The translations under genes and the position numbers were made by a program. From Bacteroidota bacterium (lineage in GTDB: Bacteria > Bacteroidota > Bacteroidia > Flavobacteriales > Weeksellaceae): 5,934 bases of DNA. The DNA is taken from the NCBI GenBank assembly GCA_023388015.1, contig JAEWHB010000018.1, positions 1 through 5,934 of the forward strand. Reading direction: 5' to 3'. Under the pieces are notes generated by a model. It did no database searches. It saw only the letters and a list, made by a program, of their open reading frames with translations, and was not told the DNA's origin. Below are positions 1-5,701 of this stretch, piece after piece. The first letter of the stretch is position 1. Every line of letters begins with the position of its first letter.

Positions 1-2
1 TT

Positions 3-47
3 TTAAGAGACGAAAAGGTTTATACGTACAAATTACAGCAATGGTAG
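3..47 (+). CDS. Possible C-terminal tail of an upstream gene (partial)
   Basis: The reading frame that is open from base 3 gives LRDEKVYTYKLQQW followed by a TAG stop at 45-47. The composition is protein-like (charged, aromatic, no rare runs), and the stop lies 51 bp before the aspartate kinase start, as expected for an upstream gene on the same strand. The product cannot be identified from 14 residues; a small acetyltransferase-type C-terminus is only a guess. The minus strand is also open here from a possible ATG at 81-79 to the left edge, so a divergent gene is a competing explanation. Only sequence to the left can decide. Confidence 0.35.
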   Translation, partial: LRDEKVYTYKLQQW

Positions 48-70
48 TTTCTTGAAAGTCTTCATTGCTA

Positions 71-78
71 TATATTTG
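71..78 (+). promoter_or_regulatory. Bacteroidetes-type -7 promoter element for lysC-olsF
   Basis: TATATTTG is an exact match to TAnnTTTG, the -7 element used by the Bacteroidetes primary sigma factor. A TTG lies at 52-54 (inside TTTCTTG), 16 bp upstream; this is slightly closer than the usual distance of about 17-23 bp for the -33 element, so the -33 match is weaker. The kinase ATG lies 20 bp downstream, implying a very short leader. The bases before the ATG are A/T-rich and contain no Shine-Dalgarno-like GGAG, which is usual in this phylum. The whole lysC-olsF unit would be driven from here. Confidence 0.5.
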
Positions 79-98
79 CATACAATTAGAGAAATTTA

Positions 99-1343
99 AT
101 GAAAGTATTCAAATTCGGGGGGGCATCTGTAAAGGATGCGGAAAGCGTGCGAAACATCGCATCTGTATTAAAATCAGCAGGTTACAACGGAACCTTTATG
201 GTGGTTTCGGCCATGGGCAAAACCACAAATGCACTTGAGCAAGTTGTCAAACTTTATTTTGAAAAGGCTGATTTTGCCCAAAAGATCAAGGAAATCCGGC
301 AAATGCATATGGAAATTGCCGATGAATTATTTACCGATTCCGCTTCGCTTAAATCCGAAATCCGTCAGTTTTTTGAAGATTTATGTGGTTTTTTGCGAAG
401 AAATAAATCGCCGAATTATGATTTTGTGTACGATCAGGTAGTTTGTTGTGGCGAATTGATTTCGACTAAAATCGTCAGTAGTTTTTTGAATTCAGTCGGA
501 ATTGAGAATACCTGGCTGGATGTGCGCGACTTCATCAAAACCGATGAAACCTATCGGGAAGGAAATCTAAACTGGGAGGAAACCGAAAAGAATTTCAGCT
601 CGTTGGACAATTCCAAATTCTATGTCACGCAAGGGTTTTTGGGTTCCGACCCGAATTATTTCACCACGACACTCGGCCGTGAAGGTTCGGATTATTCGGC
701 CGCAATTATTGCTTATTGCATGAATGCCGAAAGTATGACGATCTGGAAAGATGTTCCGGGCGTGCTGAATGCCGATCCGCGTTATTTTGAGGACGCACAG
801 TTGCTCAATAAAATTTCCTACGAAGAAGCCATCGAACTGGCCTATTACGGCGCTTCGGTCATTCACCCGAAAACCATGCGACCGCTTCGACAAAAAGGAA
901 TTCCTTTTTATGTGAAATCATTCATTAACCCGAAGGGTTCAGGAACAGAAATTCAGAATAAACTTACGCTGGAGCCTTTTGTGCCTTGTTATATCGTCAA
1001 AAAGAACCAAAACCTTTTGCGACTTACGACTTCAGATTTTTCATTTATTACGGAAGAAAAAATCAGTCGGATTTTCAATTTGCTTCATGATTTGAAAATC
1101 AAAGTCAATATGATGCAAAATTCGGCCATCAGTTTATCGCTTTGTCTGGAAGACAAATTCAATCAGATGGAAGTGCTGACCGACAAGCTACAATCGGAAT
1201 ATCAAATTGAATGGGAAAAAGAGGTATCTTTATACACCCTTAGGCACTTTGACGAGAAGTCTTCCTATTCATTTTATAAAGGAACCGAGTTGCTGCGTCA
1301 AATCATTAAAAATACTTTGCAAATAATTGTGAAAGAAGAATGA
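99..1343 (+). CDS. lysC: Aspartate kinase (aspartokinase), monofunctional
   Basis: Predicted to phosphorylate L-aspartate with ATP to give 4-aspartyl phosphate, the committed cytoplasmic step towards lysine/diaminopimelate, threonine and methionine. The amino-acid kinase domain covers about residues 1-285. It shows KFGGASV at 5-11, a CGEL segment with Glu119 (the conserved substrate-site Glu), GREGSDYS at 193-200 (usually GRGGSDYS), WKDVPGV at 216-222 and YEEAIELAYYGASVIHPKT at 241-259. Residues from about 300 on form an ACT-type regulatory region: a first ACT-like unit at about 305-370 and a shorter second part at about 374-414. At 414 residues it is shorter than the roughly 450 of typical lysine-sensitive enzymes, and no homoserine dehydrogenase domain is fused. 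The ATG at 99 places the KFGG motif at the N-terminus as in the family. A G7 run (117-123) encodes Gly7-Gly8 and starts Ala9. The stop overlaps the next start by 4 bp (ATGA), so the genes are coupled. The family call is firm; feedback specificity cannot be read from sequence. Confidence 0.93.
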   Translation: MKVFKFGGASVKDAESVRNIASVLKSAGYNGTFMVVSAMGKTTNALEQVVKLYFEKADFAQKIKEIRQMHMEIADELFTDSASLKSEIRQFFEDLCGFLRRNKSPNYDFVYDQVVCCGELISTKIVSSFLNSVGIENTWLDVRDFIKTDETYREGNLNWEETEKNFSSLDNSKFYVTQGFLGSDPNYFTTTLGREGSDYSAAIIAYCMNAESMTIWKDVPGVLNADPRYFEDAQLLNKISYEEAIELAYYGASVIHPKTMRPLRQKGIPFYVKSFINPKGSGTEIQNKLTLEPFVPCYIVKKNQNLLRLTTSDFSFITEEKISRIFNLLHDLKIKVNMMQNSAISLSLCLEDKFNQMEVLTDKLQSEYQIEWEKEVSLYTLRHFDEKSSYSFYKGTELLRQIIKNTLQIIVKEE

Positions 1344-3181
1344 GTTTAATCAGCACCAAAGATATTTATCAGGCTTCCGGACTTAAAAAGTTTTGGCCGG
1401 TTGGATACCCTATTTCCTGGTTGTTTAAAAACATCAGCGGTATCAATAAATTAAACGATTTGTACAAAAATGGATTGGGAAAGGATTCTGCCGATTTTCT
1501 GCAATATCTTTTGGACGATCTAGAGGTGAAATATGAACTTCACGATGTGGATTTGGATCGAATTCCCAAGGAAGGTCCTTTCATCGTCGTTTCCAATCAT
1601 CCGCTGGGTGGATTAGATGGAATTCTGATGATGCATATTCTTGGTAAAATCCGCCCGGACTTTAAAGTGATGGGCAATTTTTTATTGCACCGAATCCAAC
1701 CGCTCGAACCCATGGTCATCGCCGTCAATCCTTTTGAAACCCGAAAGGAAGTTTACAACAGCAGTTCGGGAATGCGTGAGGCGATTCGGCACGTTCGTGA
1801 CGGAGGTTGTCTTGGGATTTTTCCGGCAGGAGAAGTTTCTGCTAAAGACGAAGAAGGAAATGTAGCCGACCGCGAATGGCAGGAATCGGCTATCAAGCTG
1901 ATTAAAAAAATGAATGTTCCGGTAATTCCGATGTACTTCCGGGCTAGAAACAGTCCGCTTTTTTATCGAATAGCGGCACTCAGTCCGAATTTACAAACAG
2001 CAATGCTTCCTTCGGAAATGGTTCGTCCTCGTGTGAAACCGATACAAATCCGAATTGGAAAACCGATTTTAGCCAAACAACAATTGGAATTTGAAGAGGT
2101 AAAAGCTTTTTCGGAATTCCTTCGGAAAAAAACTTATGCACTTTCCACTTATTATACCCAAAAAAGGTCACTTCTCATAGATACCTTGAAAATTCCGGCT
2201 ACGATTGCGATCAATGCAAGAAGCAAGAAACCCAAACCCATTGTGGAAGAGACTTCTGCGGATTTGATCAATGCCGAAATAGAAGGATTGAGAAAGACCG
2301 AGGATGCTTTACTTTTTAAGAATAATAATTACGAATGTTATTTCAGCAAAGCCCATGAAATCCCCAATGTTTTGCGTGAAATCGGGAGATTGCGTGAAAT
2401 TACTTTCCGGGAAATCGGTGAAGGAACCAATCAAGAAATTGATTTGGACCGATATGATGTGCATTATCACCATTTGTTTTTGTGGGACAATGAGGCCAAT
2501 AAAATCGTGGGAGCTTATCGAATGGCGTTGGGGAAAGAGGTTTATGAGCAGTTTGGAGTGGATGGATTTTATTTAAACGAATTATTTCACATCGAACCGG
2601 AATTGCATCCCTTTTTCAAGAAATGCATCGAAATGGGTCGTGCTTTTGTGGTGCCGGCTTATCAGCAAAAGCCGATGCCGCTTTTCCTTTTGTGGAGAGG
2701 AATTGTCCATGTAACACTTCGAAATCCGGAAGAGAAATATATCATAGGGAGCGTTTCTATTTCCAATCAGTTTTCGGATTTTTCGAAATCTCTGATGATT
2801 GAATTCATGAAATCGCACTATTATGATCCTTATGTGGCGCAATATGTTCGTCCGAAAAAGGAATTCAAAGTGAAACTGAAAGATGAGGACAAAGAATTTT
2901 TCTTTGATGAAGCCGAAGCGGATTTGAATAAATTCGACAAACTGATTGATGAAATCGAGCCAAATGTTTTGCGTCTTCCGGTTTTGATTAAAAAATACAT
3001 CAAACAAAATGCAAAACTCATTGGTTTCAATGTGGATCCGAAGTTCAATGATGCCATCGACGGGCTGATGTACATTCGCATCAGTGACCTACCTGAAAAT
3101 ACAGTAAAGCCGGTGATGGAGGAATTTCAAGCGGAACTGAACCGGAAATTGAACGGCGGAGGTACCGATGTTGACCGTTAA
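1340..3181 (+). CDS. olsF: Bifunctional OlsF-like aminolipid acyltransferase (PlsC-like + GNAT-like)
   Basis: Two acyltransferase domains are fused. Residues about 60-270 are PlsC/lysophospholipid-acyltransferase-like, with SNHPLGGLDG at 85-94 (catalytic His87; Asp93 five residues on, an HX5D variant of the classic HX4D), FPAGEVS at 161-167 in the position of the EGTR-type motif, and VPVIPMYF at 193-200. Residues about 325-500 resemble the OlsB/autoinducer-synthase branch of GNAT enzymes (EIGRLREITFREIGEGTNQE at 347-366, then DLDRYDVHYHHLFLW and IVGAYRM). A further conserved-looking block at about 545-584 ends the protein. In characterised OlsF proteins (Serratia proteamaculans, Flavobacterium johnsoniae) the C-terminal half N-acylates ornithine with a 3-hydroxy fatty acid and the N-terminal half adds the second, ester-linked chain, giving phosphorus-free ornithine lipids at the inner membrane. 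The amino-acid substrate here is not determinable; glycine, lysine or serine-glycine lipids are alternatives. Databases may label it hemolysin-like or lysophospholipid acyltransferase. It is translated from the ATGA overlap with the aspartate kinase. No membrane-spanning segment is obvious. Confidence 0.82.
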   Translation: MSLISTKDIYQASGLKKFWPVGYPISWLFKNISGINKLNDLYKNGLGKDSADFLQYLLDDLEVKYELHDVDLDRIPKEGPFIVVSNHPLGGLDGILMMHILGKIRPDFKVMGNFLLHRIQPLEPMVIAVNPFETRKEVYNSSSGMREAIRHVRDGGCLGIFPAGEVSAKDEEGNVADREWQESAIKLIKKMNVPVIPMYFRARNSPLFYRIAALSPNLQTAMLPSEMVRPRVKPIQIRIGKPILAKQQLEFEEVKAFSEFLRKKTYALSTYYTQKRSLLIDTLKIPATIAINARSKKPKPIVEETSADLINAEIEGLRKTEDALLFKNNNYECYFSKAHEIPNVLREIGRLREITFREIGEGTNQEIDLDRYDVHYHHLFLWDNEANKIVGAYRMALGKEVYEQFGVDGFYLNELFHIEPELHPFFKKCIEMGRAFVVPAYQQKPMPLFLLWRGIVHVTLRNPEEKYIIGSVSISNQFSDFSKSLMIEFMKSHYYDPYVAQYVRPKKEFKVKLKDEDKEFFFDEAEADLNKFDKLIDEIEPNVLRLPVLIKKYIKQNAKLIGFNVDPKFNDAIDGLMYIRISDLPENTVKPVMEEFQAELNRKLNGGGTDVDR

Positions 3182-3246
3182 ATTCAAATAAATTTCTTAA
3201 CCACATAATTTTTAGTTTGAATCCAAATTTAGAGATCACAAAAAGT

Positions 3247-3281
3247 CTTAATTCTTAATACTTTGTACTTAATACTTTTAT
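3247..3281 (+). repeat. Heptanucleotide (7-bp period) tandem repeat
   Basis: Five consecutive 7-bp units begin with CTT: CTTAATT (3247-3253), CTTAATA (3254-3260), CTTTGTA (3261-3267), CTTAATA (3268-3274) and CTTTTAT (3275-3281). Two units are identical and the others differ at a few positions. The array lies in the olsF-osmC spacer, 50 bp before the osmC start. One unit contains TACTTTG, which is one base short of the TAnnTTTG -7 element, so the array may also carry promoter information, but no good -33 partner is seen. Confidence 0.6.
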
Positions 3282-3331
3282 AAAACTCAGTTTTTGGACT
3301 TTTTTTTGCAGCGTTTGGTAAAATCAATTTT

Positions 3332-3742
3332 ATGAAACGTACAGCAACAGCCGTTTGGAGCGGCACAATCAAAGAAGGCAGCGGTCATTTAACTACCGAC
3401 AGCAATGTTTTAAACCAAACGCCTTATTCTTTTCACAGTCGTTTTGAAGATGGAACCGGAACCAATCCCGAAGAACTTTTAGCTGCGGCACACGCCGGAT
3501 GTTTTACCATGAAACTCATCGCCAATCTATCGGAAGCCGGCTATACGCCCGATGAAATCATGACCGATTGCCATATTTCCATGGCAAATGGCAAAATGTC
3601 CACATCTGAATTGGAAGTGAAAGCAAGAGTGCCCGGTATTCCCGAACATGAATTTCATCAATTGGCGCAGGATGCCGAGAAAAATTGTCCCGTAAGCAAG
3701 GCATTTGCATTTGAAATCACGATGACGGCGCAGTTGTATTGA
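3332..3742 (+). CDS. osmC: OsmC-type thiol peroxidase (organic hydroperoxide reductase)
   Basis: A small cytoplasmic homodimeric peroxidase of the OsmC/Ohr family, predicted to reduce organic hydroperoxides with two active-site cysteines. Cys57 lies in AAAHAGCFTM (51-60) and Cys119 in NCPVSKA (118-124). Arg37 in FHSRFEDG and Glu47/Glu48 in GTNPEELLAAAHAG match the catalytic Arg and Glu of E. coli OsmC. The N-terminal GSGHLTTDSNVLNQTPYSF region also aligns clearly with E. coli OsmC and favours the OsmC branch over Ohr. The length of 136 residues is close to the usual 140 or so. The ATG at 3332 fits the family N-terminus. The gene stands alone: 150 bp separates it from olsF, and it converges with the minus-strand DUF2809 gene. 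An extra cysteine (Cys80) is not part of the family motif. In this family the reducing system is often a lipoyl protein, but nothing here identifies the partner. Confidence 0.93.
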   Translation: MKRTATAVWSGTIKEGSGHLTTDSNVLNQTPYSFHSRFEDGTGTNPEELLAAAHAGCFTMKLIANLSEAGYTPDEIMTDCHISMANGKMSTSELEVKARVPGIPEHEFHQLAQDAEKNCPVSKAFAFEITMTAQLY

Positions 3743-3785
3743 TTTTTAATTAAGTTATTGGAAATAATTAAGAAAACTTAAATCA

Positions 3786-3805
3786 ACTTGTTGTGCTTAA
3801 CAAGT
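3786..3805 (+). terminator. Small perfect hairpin after osmC, possible weak terminator
   Basis: ACTTGTT (3786-3792) and AACAAGT (3799-3805) form a perfect 7-bp stem with a 6-base loop, 44 bases after the osmC stop. No run of T follows on the plus strand (CTTAATAAATTC), so it is not a classic intrinsic terminator. A second 7-bp inverted repeat, TTAAGTT (3750-3756) with AACTTAA (3775-3781), lies nearer the gene with an 18-base loop. Either could help end osmC transcription, but the support is structural only. Confidence 0.28.
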
Positions 3806-3857
3806 CTTAATAAATTCAAATTGATGTTTTGAGTGAATCTTAATGGTTGTAATAAAA

Positions 3858-4262
3858 TCAAAACCCCAAAAACTTTTTCTTTTTTGGGCGGGAATCATCG
3901 TCATAAAACTCCAGCATCCAAACAACGGCGCAGCCCGCCAAATAAGCCCAAATATCGTTGAGGTCAAATGTGGTTCCCAAAACGGTGGAAAAGAACTTAC
4001 TGTCCTGTAAATTCAGTTTTTCCACAAGTTGGAAAGCTTGTGATATTTCGACGAGCAATGCAAATATCCCAACACCGATGATGGTTTTCTTTTTATTGAT
4101 TTGAAAAAATGCTTGAATGAAACAGTAGATCAAAATCACCACGAGCACATCTCCCACGGAGCCTCTGATCATAGGGTTTTCCACAAACAAAGCAATCAGG
4201 ATTTCTACGATGAGCAATCCCAGGAAAAACAGAAAATATTTTTTATCGAAACGGAATTTCAT
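3858..4262 (-). CDS. DUF2809-type small integral membrane protein
   Basis: A 134-residue hydrophobic protein with about four predicted membrane segments: 9-27, 35-53 (after the RGSVGDVLVVILIYCF block at 33-48), 60-78 and 102-118. The RG-x-x-GDVL motif, the EISQ at 72-75 and the D-x-x-D-x-x-AY-x-x-G pattern (DLNDIWAYLAG at 100-110) are features I associate with the DUF2809 family, whose function is not known. The N-terminus is basic (KFRFDKK) and the C-terminus ends in an acidic cluster then a lysine cluster (DDDSRPKKKK), suggesting positive-inside topology at both ends. The ATG at 4262 is preceded by A/T-rich DNA and AGGGAA immediately before the start. It follows the SusE-like gene on the same strand, but a strong terminator lies between, so it is probably expressed separately. 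The family call is from recall of motifs, not from a search. Confidence 0.72.
   Translation of the reverse strand: MKFRFDKKYFLFFLGLLIVEILIALFVENPMIRGSVGDVLVVILIYCFIQAFFQINKKKTIIGVGIFALLVEISQAFQLVEKLNLQDSKFFSTVLGTTFDLNDIWAYLAGCAVVWMLEFYDDDSRPKKKKFLGF
3865..3888 (-). terminator. Hairpin terminator overlapping the 3' end of the DUF2809 gene
   Basis: On the minus strand CCCAAAAA (3888-3881) pairs with TTTTTGGG (3872-3865) across an 8-base purine-rich loop, and is followed by GTTTTGATTTTATT. The 8-bp stem and interrupted T tract resemble an intrinsic terminator, but the stem lies inside the last codons of the gene (encoding the lysine cluster and FLG) and has only three G-C pairs. A coding explanation (Lys codons AAA/AAG followed by Phe TTT) could produce the same pattern by chance. 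Confidence 0.38.
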
Positions 4263-4269
4263 TTCCCTA

Positions 4270-4307
4270 AATTAAAAAAATCCTCTCACATAAACGCAAG
4301 AGGATTT
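4270..4307 (-). terminator. Rho-independent terminator ending the Sus-type operon
   Basis: On the minus strand AAATCCTCT (4307-4299) and AGAGGATTT (4286-4278) form a perfect 9-bp stem around a 12-base loop, followed directly by an unbroken T run (the plus strand has A7 at 4274-4280). It begins 57 bases after the SusE-like stop codon and ends just before the DUF2809 start. This is a textbook intrinsic terminator and marks the end of the susD-susE transcript. The flanking A/T pairs would also give a partial stem on the plus strand but without a matching T tract downstream. Confidence 0.88.
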
Positions 4308-4364
4308 CAAAGAGTACAAATTATAAGTTCAAGTCCGCAAATGCGGCGTTGGATAATGTTTTCT

Positions 4365-5684
4365 TTAATTGGCTGTTATGGAATAGGTCATATTGTCAAG
4401 ATCCATAACTACATCATAATTTCCGTCGGCAGGGATTGCGATATTGGCACCTCCGTTCTCAAGTGTTCCGTCTGCGCCATCATCCCCATAATTCAATCCC
4501 CAATCATTGTCAGCACGGAATTTAATTTCTCCGGCAACAAGGGAAACATTATTGATGTACCAAACCCCGCCTGAAGTATAATCAGATGTGTAATCAATGT
4601 TCAATTGAACATCGGGTCCGTCCCATCCGTTCGGAGTTGCATCCCCAACCAATCCCCAGATATTTGCAATGGGTTCGATTTCGTAAGTCATATCATTCAT
4701 GTTCACGGTAACGACATATTTACCGGCAGTTACGGGAATATTTGCACCTCCGGCTTCCAATGTTCCATCTGCACCGTCATCGCCCCAATTTACGCCCCAG
4801 TCGTTGTTTAATCTGAATTTCATTTCACCGTCTGTGAATTGAACCACTGCACGGAACTGGTCAGAAGTTGGATCGTAAATCAAAGGAACATCCGGTCCGT
4901 CCCATCCGTTTGGAGCAGCATCACCTACTATTCCAATGGAAAAGGCTTCAATTACATACGTCATATTGTTGAAATCGATTGTGACTTTGTATTTACCAGC
5001 AGTAACCAGAATATTGTCGCCTCCTTCAACTAAGTTTCCTCCTGAGCCACCGTAGTTTACATCCCATTCGTTATTTTGACGGAATTTAATTTCTCCATCA
5101 ATCAAATTGGCATAAGCCACAAATACATTTTCAGTTCCGGTTTGCCAGAAAGGGATATCCGGTCCGTCCCATCCATTTGGTGTAGCGGAACCGACGATTC
5201 CCCAATCTGTCGATAGGTCAAGAACATCTGTATAAGGTGTAACTGTGAATGTAATAGGTGCCGAAATCATATCATGGGAATCGGTATTTCCGATTCTAGC
5301 TATTACACGGAAATCAATGGTACCCTGTGTTTCAGGCAGAATTCCCATATTGATTGCTCTTGAATTCAACTGCGCAACAGTCATTGAAAATGAAGTGTCC
5401 GTTGAGTTTTGCAATGTAGCCGGTGCGGCGAAATCCGTTCCGCCCAATGCAGCTTGTAAAATGTAAGTTACAGGCGTATTCACGTTCAGGTTTACTTCGT
5501 TCCAGGAGAATGAAGCCGCTTCCATATCGGAATTTTCACTTAGTAAAACCAGATTTGTATCGCCAGCAACCGTAAGCGTCGGTGCTTGTTCGGTTCCGTC
5601 AAGCATTGTATAATCATCGTCTGTACAGGAAGAAATCGTTCCTGCAATGAAGATCAAGCTTAGTATGTATTTAAAAATTTTCAT
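4365..5684 (-). CDS. susE: SusE/SusF-like outer-membrane lipoprotein with three carbohydrate-binding repeats
   Basis: Predicted surface lipoprotein that binds oligosaccharides for an outer-membrane SusC/SusD transporter. Residues 1-20 are a lipoprotein signal peptide (basic start, hydrophobic core, lipid-bearing Cys20). The next residues, TDDD, are the acidic type of signal linked in Bacteroidetes to export to the cell surface. Residues about 25-155 form a SusE N-terminal Ig-like region. Three tandem repeats follow, about 160-248, 250-338 and 342-439. Each begins WG/IGxVGxAxPNGWDGPD, carries GE(I/M)KFR then (D/E)WxxN(W/Y)G, and ends with MTYxIE or MTYSIT. The Trp and basic residues at these places suit sugar binding by analogy with the starch-binding modules of SusE and SusF. 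In Bacteroides thetaiotaomicron SusE has two such modules and SusF three, so this protein has SusF-like domain number; either label is defensible. The ATG at 5684 is fixed by the signal peptide. It starts 17 bp after the susD-like stop and is the last gene before the terminator. Substrate (alpha-glucan is likely) is inferred. Confidence 0.87.
   Translation of the reverse strand: MKIFKYILSLIFIAGTISSCTDDDYTMLDGTEQAPTLTVAGDTNLVLLSENSDMEAASFSWNEVNLNVNTPVTYILQAALGGTDFAAPATLQNSTDTSFSMTVAQLNSRAINMGILPETQGTIDFRVIARIGNTDSHDMISAPITFTVTPYTDVLDLSTDWGIVGSATPNGWDGPDIPFWQTGTENVFVAYANLIDGEIKFRQNNEWDVNYGGSGGNLVEGGDNILVTAGKYKVTIDFNNMTYVIEAFSIGIVGDAAPNGWDGPDVPLIYDPTSDQFRAVVQFTDGEMKFRLNNDWGVNWGDDGADGTLEAGGANIPVTAGKYVVTVNMNDMTYEIEPIANIWGLVGDATPNGWDGPDVQLNIDYTSDYTSGGVWYINNVSLVAGEIKFRADNDWGLNYGDDGADGTLENGGANIAIPADGNYDVVMDLDNMTYSITAN
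4368..5207 (-). repeat. Three tandem SusE/SusF-type binding-module repeats
   Basis: Units lie at about 5207-4941 (repeat 1), 4937-4671 (repeat 2) and 4661-4368 (repeat 3). The most conserved DNA is the segment encoding PNGWDGPD, seen on the plus strand as GGTCCGTCCCATCC at 5161, 4894 and 4615. Repeats 2 and 3 share the acidic loop WGxN(W/Y)GDDGADGTLE, which repeat 1 lacks (it has NYGGSGGNLVE). Repeat 3 has about nine extra residues after the DVQLN stretch, including a DYTSDYTS duplication. Confidence 0.85.
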
Positions 5685-5701
5685 TGTTCTGAATATTAGA
5701 A

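Noticed and set aside
567..893. 108-codon open frame on the minus strand inside the aspartate kinase gene
   Set aside because: It lies entirely within strongly conserved kinase coding sequence and its translation resembles no family; a shadow frame.
2582..3081. Two overlapping minus-strand open frames inside olsF
   Set aside because: Phe- and Ser-rich translations typical of the complement of Lys/Glu-rich coding DNA; no start context and no domain signature.
3182..3222. Inverted repeat ATTCAAA...TTTGAAT just after the olsF stop, as a terminator
   Set aside because: The stem is entirely A/T except one pair per arm, has a bulge and an 18-base loop, and no T tract follows.
3300..3317. T8 run followed by GCAGCGTTTG upstream of osmC as a -7 promoter element
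   Set aside because: TTTG is present but the required TA four bases before it is missing, and no -33 element is at a suitable distance.
3743..3857. Possible small RNA or short gene in the osmC-DUF2809 spacer
   Set aside because: Only short A/T-rich inverted repeats are present; no promoter element or protein-like short frame was found.
4317..4325. TATAATTTG on the minus strand as the DUF2809 promoter
   Set aside because: Spacing within the element is one base off TAnnTTTG, and the site lies upstream of the strong terminator, so transcripts from it would have to cross that terminator.
4101..4574. 157-codon plus-strand open frame spanning the DUF2809 start, the terminator and the end of susE
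   Set aside because: It crosses a perfect minus-strand terminator and two well-supported minus-strand genes; low-complexity translation.
4605..5033. Two similar plus-strand open frames opposite the SusE repeats
   Set aside because: Their similarity simply mirrors the repeated binding modules on the other strand.
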